From contig NC_091864.1 of assembly GCF_019399895.1 (NCBI RefSeq), forward strand, positions 350,001-414,000: a DNA stretch of 64,000 bases, read 5' to 3'. Below are positions 14,601-29,600 of the stretch, piece after piece (position 1 is the stretch's first letter; every line of letters begins with the position of its first letter). Under the pieces are notes generated by a model. That model made no database searches, had not been told where the DNA came from, and saw only the letters and a list, made by a program, of their open reading frames with translations. Both the position numbers and the translations under genes were made by a program. Origin of the DNA: Cardiocondyla obscurior (taxonomy: Eukaryota; Arthropoda; Insecta; Hymenoptera; Formicidae).

Positions 14601-17600
14601 GAAGAGTAACCTCGCGCTAGGCGGACATCGCCTGTCTGACGTAAGCGCGGACTGCTCCACTGAGCCGTGGATAAAACTAGTTTCGCGCGATTGCGTGCGG
14701 ACGCTCCAATTCTGAGTAATTGCGGAATGCCTCGTGGCGTTATGTCGATTGTCTCTCACCACGTTATCACATCCCGTAATAGCGGCCGCGTTTGAATCGA
14801 TACTTTTACGCCCAGCGGGCGGATTATTTTCCGCGCGCGCTCACTCTTTTTCATTTTTCTTCTTCTCTACGAGAAGATGCCTTTACAGATTGCCCTGTGA
14901 ACTTTGATTGAACAACGCGACACGCTTCGTCTCTGTTGCAGAAATAGTGGAGGGTGTCAGAAGAGGTGGAGGCTCGCCGTTAAGGCCCGCGATTGACGAA
15001 ACTTCCGTGGAAGAGGAGGTAAATATTACTGACAAATTTGTTCAAATGCACCGTCGCGCGTTCGCGATTTATGCAATATTTGTATGTGTGTAACGTAATA
15101 AGCGCGTTGTTTTTTAGAATCGTCACCAATATTTTAACGTAAAATTTTCAGGCCTATCGACATATTATTTTTACATATTGTTAATTTTTTTTTTTTAATG
15201 ATTACGAAGAAAAAATAGTAAATTTACAAGATTACTAAATCTCGTTTTACAGGTGGCTACTCTAATGAGACGATGCTGGGCGCAAGACGCGGCGGACCGG
15301 CCAGATTTTCCCGCGCTGAAGCAGACGATTCGTAAAATTAATAAGTGAGTAATTTTTTTACCGAGAATTTCACACCGTTAGCGTGATTATGATCCGATTT
15401 GCAGATCGCGTTTTCTAATCGCAAATTACGCTCGCGTCGACGTTGAGACTGCGATATAGCTTGACAGTGAACTTAAAACAGAACCCCGAGCAAATTTTAA
15501 TGACCCATTCTCTCATTAAGGTAAAAGCCCGCGTTGTGACGCGAGGCGTTCAGTCGCGCGGGTATCGGGATTGCGATAGAAAAAAAAAAGCTGCGCATAT
15601 GGCTCGCTGGAATAACGATAAACCTCGAGGAGGGGCTGTAAAACTCGCGAATAACGTGCAAACTATCAGGCGAATGCATTAACTGCGTCGTCGAGGTATT
15701 GTTCCCGCCTGGCGTTATTTCCGTCTCGTCGAATTTCTAGCGGATTCGCTGTTACGTTTCGCGTCGAAGTGCCGGCGTGTCGGAAATGTCGATAACGACG
15801 ACGATTTTCTCCTGACGTCGGAATCAACGGATGATCATATATATATAATTGCAGCGCTAAACGCGGCCGCGTTATTCGGCACGAAGGGAAATAACGAGAA
15901 ACGTAAGATTCAGGTCGAATTGAGAGAGGACTGGCTGAAACTCCCTGGTATATGGCGTGGAACAACGTCGTTCGTATTCAACGCGGCAAATTGTACGCGC
16001 CATTGTGGAAGTCGACATAAAGCGTCGCCGAGAGCAAAGCTCTCGTGATATCTCTACGGGTATTTCTTTTTCTTATATCGCCAAGACGGGCAGTCACCTT
16101 CTTTCTCCCACCCACCCTCGCTCTCTTTCTTTTCCGTCTCTTTCCAGTTAGATATTGGCATAGTTGTCGACTTTCCGGGCGTAGTGCATCATCCCGACCC
16201 CCGAGAAAGACTACATCGTCGAGTCCAAGCACACGGGTAATTCAGTAGGTCAATAACTGCGCGTGAAAAGAGAATGGCTTCCGGACGGCTGAGCGCGTTT
16301 CGAAGAAACGAAAAAACCGAGTAATAAGCAGAAAAGACGGCAGCGAGAGACTCGAAGAGCAGAATAAATTGGGGGGAAAAAAAAGAAATCGGCGATTGAT
16401 CATCGGAGCAATCGATAGACTTTTTCTTCAAGGAAAATTGCGCTGACTCGTGAGAAGCGCCACTGGCTCTTCTCGGAAATACAAATTTGCAACTAAATCA
16501 TCCGCAAGATTATCTCGTCCAGAAAAGATACAAACTAAAAACGAGCGTATCGCCTAGAAGAGACGACAAGATTTACATTTTCGATCGTCTAATAAAAGCC
16601 AGCGGTGATCTCGCGAGAAAATGTGAATCGAGAATAGAAAAAAAAAACGAGAGAAAGAGAGAGAAAAAAAAAGAGCTTGGCGCAAGAAAATGAGATCGCT
16701 GCTTTGCATAATTTCTATACGCATAATTTTTCTCATCACGCTTCCGTGCCGCGGGTTGGAATCTAAATAAGAATTCTTCAATCTCATAGGAAAGCGATTG
16801 AATCCGACATTCGTTCAATACCTTCGACGGACGGCTGTTTCGATTGACGGCTCGTCGCCGCGTTTGATCGAGAGCTTCCGATCTCATTTAACTTCGACGT
16901 AGTTTTATCGAAGTGCTCGGCAATTTTTATTTTTATTTTCGGCGATAGCACCGGTATGGCTCGCGAATTGGACCGGCGCGACGTGGCACCCGGTGATTGA
17001 CTTTTGTGAAAATTTTGCGGATTCGAGAGGCACATTTGTATAAAAATCGTTACCGGAGCTGTTGCGTTTCAATATAGATAAAATGTATTATATTACACGT
17101 AAAATAACAATACAAATGTACAATTGCTATTTTTACCTAGTTATAAAATTTTATTTTTTTTTTATTTTTTATGGAAATACCTACCACGAGAGAAATCAAT
17201 TATATTTTAACATCTACATTTATATTTTACATTTAATTCTTTCAATGCTACACACGTGACACATTTAATGTTAAATTTAATATTCAATATACATATATAT
17301 TATTTCAATTTTTGTTAAATCGTAACTTACAATGCTCCGCTATCCGGTAAGGATTTATATTCAAATCTGTTCTATTCGGGCTGTACATTTGATGTACGTA
17401 CTGTTCATTAAAGTCCTAAAGCTACAACAGCATCACGGACTTCCGGAGATATACGACTAACACTGCGCCACACGACGATCCCTTTAAACTTTCCAAAGCT
17501 TATTAGCTAATTGTAAGACATGTACGCGATGTTGAAACAAAATATTTCTTTTATTCAATTAAGAATACCTATTTAATCTGAGATATTGGATTTCTCAAGA

Positions 17601-20600
17601 GCTTAAAGATAGACAGTATTATTAATATTTACTTAAGAGGGATTTTGTCAATCGCTTTTATTATTGTATCTCTTTATAGATCCGTTATTGTTGTATTTAA
17701 GAACGGGAAAATAGCTGACGATCTATTTTATTTATATTGCATCATGTGTTCGAACTAAATAAAGCTTGCCGTCCCTAAACTTTTTGTTAATTAACGTCAG
17801 AGCTATTTACAGAATATTGCACGAACGTATTCTATAATACGTATCATTCCTAAATATCCGCGAATAATTGTTTATACAAAGTTCATTCAGCGTATCGATT
17901 ATCGCGAAGTTGAGCGATTTCACTAAATAAGACGCTACGATAATAAAAATTTATCGCAAGTTTGTATTTCTCAATTTTCGCAAATTAATCTCGGTGCACG
18001 AGAACGTTAGGATAACGTTGCAAAATGCCTCAATGTACGACGAAATCTTATTTGCACCGGCAGCGAGCGTATTGTTTCCCGCGTAATGCACGAACAGAAT
18101 TTTAAGTAATGAACCGTTTTCAACGGCTGAACGCACGCAAACTAACTCCAGGCGGAGTCCACACGGAAACGGAGTAACCGCGTTATTTAAAATTAATAAT
18201 TGAGAAATAAACTGTGAATACCCTTTAATATTCAACGTAGAATATTTTTTTTTTTTTTTTTAATACTCATATATTTCAGAAACGTTTTATATGAGTTTTC
18301 CCATGCGTGCATTTTTCAGTCCAGTTTTCCGCAACGTAAAATCACGCTCGCGTGATATTACGAGGATTCCGCAACGGTCTCGCGTTTGAAGCGCGTAAAA
18401 ACGCATTTTACACGGGTATTCGAGTGAAGTACGTCATTGCGCACCGCGAATGAATGCCAATGTATAAACGCATCGGATGCGCATGCGGCACGTAGGAGGC
18501 ATTGAGCAGTTTCGGCGTTCGATGTTGCAACAAATAGCACGATTGACAGCGGCGAGATTAAAGCGAACGATAGCGCTCGTCGTCGAGATTTGTCCGTTCA
18601 TCGGCACGACGGATACTGAACTCGCGAAGATAGCATCGTCGTTTATAGGAATTTTTACTATCGGGACGGCTCTCTCGAGATCGCGGATGTTCCATAAAAC
18701 CGTTACGTGCCTTTTCTGCAGCGAGATTAAGGTCACAAAAAATTCGCCGTTCAGTAAAAAAAAAATCTAAGCGACAAAACAATTTCTTTGATCGGGAATA
18801 TCGAAAATTATCAAAACCACGCGGAATCTCGCGTCAGCGATAATTTTATACGCGCACGCTCTGTTGCTCTTTTCATTATATTTTTTGCCTGACGCGGAGC
18901 ACATTTATATCCCTTTCGTTTCACTTATATATTAAATTACTAACGCAATGGAACAAGACCAAAAACCAGAAAGACGGAAGAGACGGAACAGAGGCGAAAA
19001 AAAAATTCTCATAATTTTAATAAATTAAAATTAATTTCGAAGCTTGACAGATAAAGTCATTGAAAAAAAAAATTAGGAGAGTGTTTGCGGTTAAAGAGAA
19101 AATAGTAGACGTAGTAAAAGTAAGACAAAAGACATGCATAAAAAAAAATTACGTTACGCACTTGAATAGAATCTTTCTCTTACTCATTGTAAAAACTGTA
19201 CAAAGTACAGTAAATTATCTAAAGTTAATGAAAATTGTGTCGCTACTAAGGCGCTTACGAGAAGTTACACGATGACATTGTTTCCGAAAGAAGTCACGCG
19301 CGTTTTTGAGAACTTTATATAATGCCTCGACGCCACACGATTCCTCTAATTGCAAGTCGATATACTTCCGCGTAAGAAGTCTTAGGAGTTGCTTCCAACT
19401 TCTTAGCGAACTTATCGAATAAACACAAGTCTATCGTTATCTCCCTTTCCGAATAAAGACGCGTGAGGTTACCTGTTGGTATATGGCTTACCGTGAATTT
19501 GAAACATTCAGCCCTTAATATCTTATGCACGACTCGCGTCAGTATAATATTATAAATCACATCGCATTTTATGAAGGCGTACGCGCGAGAAATATTTAAT
19601 ATCACAAAGAAGGGTTTACTATAAACTCGTCTCCCTTATTATTTTCAAGCCATAAAATCGATCTCGAAGATATTTCATAACTTCGTGAAATATTGAGCCG
19701 TCTACAATCAGATTGAAATTCCTTTTTTAAAGATTGAAAAAATTTATTTCAGAAAATATCTGATTTTGTTTGCCGCTACGTATCTTTTATAACGTGAAAA
19801 TAATAATAAACTAGTGGCAGTATCGCGGTCTAAAGATAGCCGTGCGAAGTGGAAAACTTGATTCATTGGCATGTATGCACTCTGCATACACTTTATTCGC
19901 TATCATACGACGTCATTTTGTCCCTTTCATATATCATAGAGCACATATTGTTCGCGCTGTCTTTATCGACAAGTTATAACTTCGAAACTGTCACGGCTAA
20001 CGATCGGCTTCGCTTTTATTAGTGGAAACACACGGGTTTTCACCCGTAGTATTTGTCCGGTTCATTTTTAACAGTTCAATCCGATATTTCTCGTTTAAAG
20101 AAAAAAAGAAAAAAAAAAAAAGATTTAATGTTAACAAATATTTTTTCATTTAAATTTCACCTTTTCTGTCGGCTAAATTTTCGATATCGCATTAAATTCT
20201 TTTAGCGGTAAAGTAACAGAATTGAAAAATTTCGCGTCGATAGAAAATTTTGATGTCGTTACTATTGACGGAGAGTATCGTTATCATAAAATTACTTTAG
20301 AATAATGGCATTCGCGTTTTCATTTTAAAGCATGGCACGTCAATCTCTCCGAAGTTAACGTAGTTATCGCATCTCTTTGAAAGACGATTATGTGGCGTGA
20401 CTCTCTACACAACTACGCGCACGTGTATTTCGCTACGCGCTCCGAAGGCCCTAACGTCGTCGTTAGCGCACGTGCGCTGCGCGCTGCAAGTCGAGAATTA
20501 GATCGGCCGAGATAATTACGTTCGATATTTTGTAAGAGAATTACGTAAACAGGTCCGCGAAAGCTCCCAGTTCGATATTAAGGTCGCAAAGTGAAACGCA

Positions 20601-23600
20601 AGTGCTCCGAACCTTTCGAGACCAGTTATATAATGTGATTGTGCAACAGAATTATTGAAAAAGAAATAAACTTTTCTCCTCGTCATTGTTTCGAAAATTA
20701 TAACGCCGTAAATAAGTAAAATTACAGTCACGTTCAATTTTGCTTGTAAAGTGCCGACTGCTCGAGCTTTTCGCGTTTCAATCTTGCCGCCGCTATTTCG
20801 GTATTCAGAACATTGTCCGCAACCGTAAGATACGGTTAGTTGAAACATTTAATGTAAGGGTCAAATATTATTTCGTAAGGGAAAAAAAAAATTTCTCGCA
20901 AAATTTTCCATTTCATAAATTACACGACCGTACTACGAGCGTGGTAGAAGAATTTGCTTATCATTTTAGTCACGACTTGCGAGTTGAAGCTTTTTTTCGT
21001 CCCTACCTAGATTTATTTACCTGCGAAGACGTTTGCGTTAAATTTTTTATTTTCTCTAAGCACGACGATACTCTTACAAGTTATACTATTTTATATACGT
21101 AATCCTATTACATTTAAATGAAAGGAATTGAATCAAATCATTGGCATAGAAACCGTCTTACAGAATTATTTTAATTAAATTGTTTACTTTGCCAATATTG
21201 CATATTATTAATTGATTTTAAATAATATAATATTTTTGCAAGAGACCAATTGTTTTAGGGAACAAACATTAAATTATTACAAATGCTAAAACGATGCTAA
21301 AGCGTATTAAATAGAAAAAGAAAAAAAATTGAATCTCTCTTTATAAAAAGGGGATTAAAAAATTAGAAGAGAAAAAAAATCTTGCGTGAGCAATTATTTT
21401 AAAGATATTAAAAAAGAGGTGTTTGCATAAATTTCGTGAAATTATTCTCAGAAGAGTTTTGCATGCGAAGCCAAATTTCGCCACTTGAGTGAAGTCGAGT
21501 AAAAAGCTTATTACCGGAGCGCTCAGTAACATGAGTAATTAACGTGTTCAACAAATTAACCCGTTGACGTTTAAATCCTCTTAATTTCCTAATTATTAAT
21601 AAAGCGCGCGTATTTTATGTACTATAAATTTTGTTCAATAACCTGAATATTAATCTGATTATGCACGAGCTCATTTTTATGCACTTGAAAAAGTTATTAA
21701 TAAACAATTATATCACTGTTTATCAAATAATTAAAAAATACTGATATTTCCAAATTAAATTTCCAACTGAAAGTTATAATTTAATAAATATACAGCAATC
21801 ATAAAATTATAACTTATAAATTTATTAGAATAAATTAGAACAAACCTATAAAAGAGTAAAAATATCTTATCGACTTTTATTCTTTTCATATTCCTCAACC
21901 TCCCAATATTGAACAAATTGCTAATTTTTAGTAAATGGTGCGCACGTTATTGTACAGATAGAAAACCGATTTATATAGTCTTTCGAAAGCTTTTCGCAAC
22001 ACAGATAAAACCTATAAAACGGACATGATCTTTCCGCGGCGTACCTTTTAGTCTCGCTTTTAGAGATAAGCTTCTTATCTATAACTTGATGAATTTCAGT
22101 AAATCGTGAATCGCGAACGTGACATATAATTTTATGTAAGTTTTTCGAAACAATACTTATTCTTTAAAATTAAATTCTTTACCTACGTAATTTTTTAATA
22201 TGTATCACGAAAATCGACTAAATAAAAAATAATCACATTATATATTTTTTATGTTTTCGTGTTGCTTAAAAATAATTAATAACCGCGAAGGCCAATTGTA
22301 CTTATTGATTAATAGTCCTCGACTATTTTCAGCCGCGTAATAACTCTGAGTATATCAAGAACAAAACGATATATGCATGCAACTTTTATTGCAAACAGTG
22401 GCGAACATTTCTCTCAAAAGAATGCTGTTATTTTATCTGGTGAAATTCGCCCGAAACGTCGATAGCTGACGTTTGACACCGACTAAGTGGTACTCTGCCG
22501 AATGTCGATTTTCACGTCCCTTTCTATTATCCTCAGAATGCGTGTTATGTCAATCTTCCCTACTAAACCCGAGAACTAGACCCTCGCTACCGGAACCCAT
22601 TCCCTTCATTCTTTTACGAAAGTAAATGATGAAATCTTAACGCGTCTGTTTAACGTGGGTTTCTTGTAGTCGATATTTTTATTAACCGTATAACGAATCG
22701 TTGCGAAACATTAAGCAATTTTAGACGGATGCCTACTCGTTACATTTTATATAAATTAGAACAAACAAAAAATTATACGACTTACCAATCTGCATGGCAG
22801 CGGAGTTGTTGAATTCTGGCGTTGGCTGAAACATAAAAAGAAATATATCAATTTAGACATGTATATTAGTTTTAAAAATTTATAAAAAAAAAAGTTAAAG
22901 TCTTTATTTAATAAAGATTTTATAAAAGAAATTTATGCTCACCTAAGAGTTGCTCCGCTGATGCAGGATGCCTCCTTGGCCTGCTCATCCTCTCGGATGG
23001 GACGTGACGAGCCCTCCTTCCGCGCACTGGAAACTCGCGATCGCGCTCCCGTGAAAAAAATATACATAAAAAAAGCGCCCGCATACTTTTCGACACTACC
23101 GAAATGTCCAACGAACCGGCTGCGGTTTGTATAATTTAATATCGACGCGCGGCACTTAACGATGCGAAGCAGCGGAGTTTCTCTTCGTCTGAAACAGAAA
23201 AATTACAAAATTATGTTGCAGATATTTAATTTGATTAAATAAGATAATAAAAAAATGTTATCAAAAATTGAAATTATTTATTTCTAAAGAAAAATTAATA
23301 ATTACCTTCGGGTTGCTCCGCCGGGGCATGATGCCCTTCCTGAGCCTCCTCCTCCTCTCAGAATGTCTGCGGGATGTCGGGTTGGTCCTCTGAATCTTCA
23401 TCTGAAACGCAAAAAAGATTTCACTTTAAACGATGAAATAAAACATGTGCTTTACGTACGCATATAAATGCCTATAGACACGGTACAAGATACTTATCTA
23501 TCGTTGACCTCGAGCTTTGTTTTGGTGCTGGGCGGCCGAGGCACATTCCAAGCGCTCCCACCCCCCCCCCACCCACACATTGCGCGCCGCGAGCTACGTA

Positions 23601-26600
23601 GGTGTTAGCCGCTAGGCCGCTCGAAGGGGAATGGAAAGGGAATGGGTCTAGTCGCTAGCGCGCACCCTTTCTTCTCCCCGTGCTCCCCTCCGGCGCCTAT
23701 CCCCGTTTAATCCCGAACGTTCGCTAATATCGCGCTGTACAATTTTACGCCGAAAGATTTTATGACACGTGGTAAAGATTTAAATTTTTCTCTATTTAAA
23801 TACAATGCTCTCTCCGATGTATTTTCTATTATTTGAAAAAATATTACTTCGATATATCTATTTAATATTTAACGCGCCTATATTCTTTTAAATAATATCG
23901 TCGCGAGATCACACGTAATTAACAAATAAATCCTACAACATATTCAGCCAAGTAATTATCTTGGCTTCCACGGGAATCGATTATCACGATCTCAAACAAT
24001 TCTCGATATCGGGTCTCTCATACCTACGTAACGTAGATATTACGTTTGACCACAATCGCGGGGATTGGATTAATTGTCCTTTGCGAGGACTCGCTGTCTC
24101 GATTATGGTTTGTCCTGTTCTCTACATATCCGACCTACCAGGGTGCTTCTTGTAGCCTCTGATTGAACGATATCGATGCACCTCGCGACGGGGATTAAAT
24201 TGAAGAATTTTTTCTCTCTGTTCGCAATTGATATCCAGCTATCGACATTTAATCGTGCGATGTATACGATTTAATAACTCACTCCGTGCTCTCGATTTCG
24301 AAGACTTTTTACCAATCGTTCGCCACCCCGTAATCTTGCGTGTCAAAGGTGAATAAAAAATTATATGCGATCCGTACTCCTTCTGTGTTTTAGAGACTAC
24401 GAGAGCAGCAATATTCTGGACAATTTACTATCCCGTATGGAGCAGTACGCCACGAATTTAGAAACCTTGGTGGAAGAACGCACGGCTGACTACCTCGAAG
24501 AGAAACGTAAATGCGAGGAGCTCCTTTACCAGTTACTACCAAAGTAAGTTTTCGTGAAACGCGAACGGAATGGACTTTTCTTCGAAAGGACGAGAACGTC
24601 GTTACACTTGCTGCAAACTTCTGCGGGGAATTTGTCCGTAGCATCTCTCGCGTTTCGTCATAAATATTTAAATAACCGAATTATTTAGACACGGAAAAAT
24701 CTGACGGACTTATTCGAAGTAACGCGAAAAAAAAATGAAATATACGTTTTCCGCGTTGCGTTATATAATTTCTAAACTATCGACTAAATTCCGATCAGCT
24801 TTTATTTCTAAAATTATGTTAATTGAATATAAATTGGACATAAATACATATGAAAATTTTTCTTGCTAAATGCTAACTGATCATTAATGTAAATGAGGGT
24901 AATAATGGTTGAAATAGCAAATGCCTTTTTCATTAGAATACGACAATGGACGGTGACGTAAATTAACGGTTGGAAAAATCTTTTCATACTACATACGGCG
25001 TGACACAGAAATAAAAAATCAGTTAAATTCGAAGTATTCGTCTGTACGACGTGCCGTGATCGAAAGATTATTGAAAATTAGTTAGCTTTAAAATCAAAAC
25101 TTCTCTGAAAAAAAAAAAAAAAAAAGTTGGAACTGTCGGCGCACGTAGCTACGAACCGATAAAAAATCAAAACGATATAATTATGAAGGAAAAAATGTGA
25201 AAATAATTTACAGATCTTGGCAGAAGTTTGCCGCGCGGCTCGCCGATGTAATTATTATATTATCTTTTATTGCACGGCGAAGTAAAATTTGCTCATAAAA
25301 AAAAAGGAGTCGTAATGCATACACGTATATGTATACGTACATACATATATATATATCGCTCTTTTAAACGAAGCCGTTTCATTATAGCGTGCACGGTTAA
25401 CACATCTCTCTTATACAACTTCTAGCGAACAAGCAGGCAAACCCTAATGAACTTTACGAAGATAAAAGGCACAGTGCGAGATACGGGGAAAATTTGTTGA
25501 GAGCTTCGGAAACTTTATCACCGTCCCTCGCGAGTGATAATTCTTTTGTCGGGCCTCGGTGACATAGTTAGGGCGCTATCGCGTCAGGTTTAATCTATAT
25601 GTGACACGGGGACGTGAAATTCGTATCGACGTTGATCTTCCCGAGATGACCGTCGATATTTCTACGCGCGATAAATGCAGGTGACTGATTCGCCGCGTGT
25701 CGAGCTCGGTTTCACGATTCTGCTAAGCGCGAATGACGGATCGATCATTTCCCCGGAAGTACTGTCCCTTGAACTTTTTTTTTTTTCCCCTGCTGACCGC
25801 AGTCTGAAAGGGACGTGTTTGTTTGTTCCTACGAGCAGATCGGTGGCGTCGCAGTTGATTCTCGGGCAAAGCGTAATCGCCGAGACGTACGATCAAGTGA
25901 CAATTTACTTCAGCGACATCGTGGGCTTCACGAGCCTGTCGGCCGAGAGCACGCCTCTGCAGGTGGTCGATCTACTGAACGACCTCTACACGTGTTTCGA
26001 CTCCATTATCGAGAACTTCGACGTTTACAAGGTGAGTATCGACCTGTTACGAGCGCATCTCGGACGCACCGCGAGCATGATTTAAAACCACGGTCGAAGG
26101 GGTGAATAATTTAACGGGGGAAAAAAGTCACGACGCTCGCTCATGAAATAGCGATAAACTTTCCGTTCGCAATCCGCGTCCGACGGCATTCGCACTCGCG
26201 ATATCTAACAAAGTTCTTCCGACGCGCAGTTTTATCAGAGCCGAGCGAACAAAGCGTCCATCGTTTCGACAAGTTTTTTTTCAAAAACCTAACTTTGTCT
26301 AATAAGAAACTTCGCTTTCATCATACTCGCACACGTACGCGCTCTCTCTTTCTCTTTCTTTTCTTCCTATTTTTCCAGCAATTCCGCCTTTGATAACGAT
26401 TATTCGGAATAACATATTGCACGGTCAACGCGCTATATTTCTCATTGAATCAAGCCCGAGCTCCCTCTTCGATTCTATATTTACTAAGTATTCCACGTGC
26501 CGTTATTTGGAGCTTATCGCGAGATGTTCAACCTGTTACTGCCAACGCGAGAAAGAGATGCAGAGACAGAGAGGGTAAAAGAAATATGGCAATTCTGGAA

Positions 26601-29600
26601 AAGAAATTGCTCTTGATTTCTTAGAAGAGCGATTTTCCATGAAAATAACACAATTACTGCGCGTGGACTTGAATCTGAATTATTGCGTAATATTTGCGGA
26701 AAAGGCGCTTAGCGAAAAACTATTGACTCGCAAACTCCAAGTATATCTTATCGTAAAAAATATTAAAATTGCCCAGATAACGGAAAATTAAAATAAGAAA
26801 ACGAGTACTCGAGTGGAAATTTATTCCCACCGTTATCTAAAAATTAGCCGGCCGATTCGCGGTTCGTCTCGTGGCTGTCTGACAAAACTGTCCAGCAATG
26901 AGTCGGAAATGTTACGCTCGAATCGTCCAAGTACCATGCAATTATTCCTAATTAACGACGAGCTAGAAAAGCTCGATATCTAAACGTTTTCCGTCGCGTT
27001 CGAGTCTCTACTGCGCGTTCTGACCTTACGCAACGCTCGACTGTCGAATTCGCTGGGTCCGTTGACCGCCGCGATAGTGTGAGTACGTTCGTGTGTCAAC
27101 ATCTGGCCGGCAGTTTCCTTCGCGTTCCAAGAATCCAAGTCGCAAGGTGGAGGACGAGCGGGCAGTGGACGGCGAGAACCGGTTTGCCTGGCGAGTTCGG
27201 CAATCTGAGCGAGCGTTGACCGTCGCGTTAGTGTTGGTACGTGCGTGTGTCAACATTTGGCAGGTAGTCTCCTTCGCGTTCCAAGAATCCAAGACGGCGA
27301 GAACCGGTCTGCCCGGCGATTTCGACAGTCGAGCGAAAGTTGCGTATGGTCAGCTCAACAACAGTAAACAAGTACGCGGCGAAAAAAGTTTAGATATCTA
27401 TTTAGAAACACGATCCGCGCTGGACAGTGACGAGACGATGCTAGACAGATTTCGTTCTTTTTTTTTTTTAAGCGACAACTTAATTTTTCGAAGACAATCA
27501 CTAAATAATAATTTCTACAAAATCAGAGATAAATTTCCACTCGGGTATATATAAAAGCACGGCATGTGACGCGAATCGCACGGAAAAAAAAAATATTGCG
27601 ATAATGCATCTCGCGCCCGGAGCCAAAAAGTACGCTTTTATCATATTATTAAATTAATATTAAAGGAACGAAATTGTATTAAACGAGCAAACCGCGCGGA
27701 ATTTTCAACCGATAAAGCGCCAATATTTTAGTTTAAGAAGTCTTTATAATTTTACAGTCTAAAAAGCACCCCACGGTGCAGCGCGATAAGCATATGATTA
27801 CCGCGACTATATATATCTAACCCCTGCAACAGTTCCTTTGAACTCCATTACTTTCCTCTAATTACAGATTAAACTTTCGCTTTCTCGAGCGATCTTTTCT
27901 TCTCTCTCTTTCGCTTTTTAGAATATTGAATATTGAAATCGAATATAATCCTACGCTCACTACTCGTCATACTCTTTCATATGTTTAAAGGAATCGTCAC
28001 CGTAATTTATTTAAACGGCGAGTTTGCGTTATCGCGGTTTATTGAGAAGGGAACTTCGTTAGGAAGCACAATTTCCATTAATATCGCATCGCTCGCGGAT
28101 CGACGAATCATTATTAATATTCGCAGCAGTTTTATTTATTATGTATCGACTGTAATTATCCGAGATTTATCAAACTTCGCGAAATAAAGTTAATTTTTGT
28201 TTCGCCATTTATTCGCGTGATATAATACTCGCTTCTATAATACTTCTACATTAAATATATCCTACTTTTAATCCGTTTACTTCACTCTGATGTTGCGAAC
28301 TTTTTAAGACCCTAGCGTCCTTGTTAAATATAATGGCGTTATTTCCACGAACTTTTCTTTTTTCCCGACACCTTTTTTTTTTTTCTCCGTAATTAATCCA
28401 TTTAACCCAAACAAAAAATTAAGTTCATCACTGATAATTATTGCGTGTAAGATAATTTTTTTTTTTTTAACACGGAAAAACCGAAACTAATCGTCAAAAA
28501 TATTATCCACGAATTGTACAAATTTATCGGCGTTTATTTACGCGTAAAGTATTTTTCATAATGCTAATAAATATTAAAATGTAAAAAATGTGCTTGACTC
28601 ACCACAACGATTCTTCTCCATTTTTTTTTTCCAGGTGGAAACGATAGGGGATGCTTATATGGTCGTGTCGGGTTTGCCGGTGAGAAACGGGATGAATCAC
28701 GCCATGGAGATTGCAAGGATGAGTTTGGCCCTCCGAGATACGGTGATGACGTTCAGCATACGCCATAGGCCACACGAGCAATTAAAACTTCGTATCGGCA
28801 TGCATTCTGGTAAGTCGGCGTCTATCCCGTGCCCTTTTTCCCTCACCTGAAACAAAACGAGATAGATTAGTCGCGACGTGATTCCCGGCTTTGTCCTGGG
28901 ATTATATCGCGCGCGATGTGCGATGTACCTGAGAATTTTCAATTTCAAGTTCACAGGCGGACTGTGCATCGCGCTCGATGTGTATCACGTTTCAGCGTAT
29001 TATTAAGATTTTCCCTTGTGGATTTTTCACGTTCGATTAAAGAGAATAGCGCGTTCAACGCGTCGACGGAACGACGTTATAAATCGAGTCCGCATTTCGC
29101 GTTGCGAATCGATTGCACGCAGCGAACGTCGAGTGTGCCGGCCGCTAAATTGATATCGCGAATAACGCGATTAAATAAAAGGAAGAAAAAACACGATATT
29201 TCAAAATAATTTCTAGGGGGAACAAAATTTTTTTTTTTTTTTCTCTCTCGAATTTACAGTGGCGAAATATCGCCCGCGAACGAAACTGGTGCTCGAAAAT
29301 GGTGTTGTTGAAAAATCAGCAGCCATCTGCCGCTACGAGCGAATGAATAATTGTGTTTTCCAATTGAAGTCGTTAGTCGTTTTCGGTTCTATTTCCATTA
29401 AGATTGAAATTCACGGCACGACGGTCCCTTAAACCGTTGCGTGACGGGAATCTCTATTTCCTGAACGCTAATTCGTCTGTCAACCTCTCCCGCGAAAAAA
29501 ATTTCTCTCGGCGACAAGTGTCACGTTTATCCGGAACGGCAACCTTCGGGATCGCATAGAACTTAGATTACACCAATTCCGCGAGAAGAAATGGCTCGAC

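Larger units (their letters stand above)
6871..14941 (+). other. 8.1-kb intron of the cyclase gene holding an internal promoter and exon
   Basis: Mostly AT-rich intron with long T runs (for example about 11490-11535) and a CpG-rich stretch about 8,600-10,000 without convincing coding structure. The one part that stands out is 12504-12890: a TATA/Inr core promoter followed by an ATG exon with a donor, described separately. I see no RNA gene or recognisable mobile element in the rest. Confidence 0.6.

Noticed and set aside
27093..27554. 153-codon plus-strand frame
   Set aside because: Runs through the GC-rich direct repeat and into intron. Its internal repetition comes from the DNA duplication, and it lacks splice or start support.
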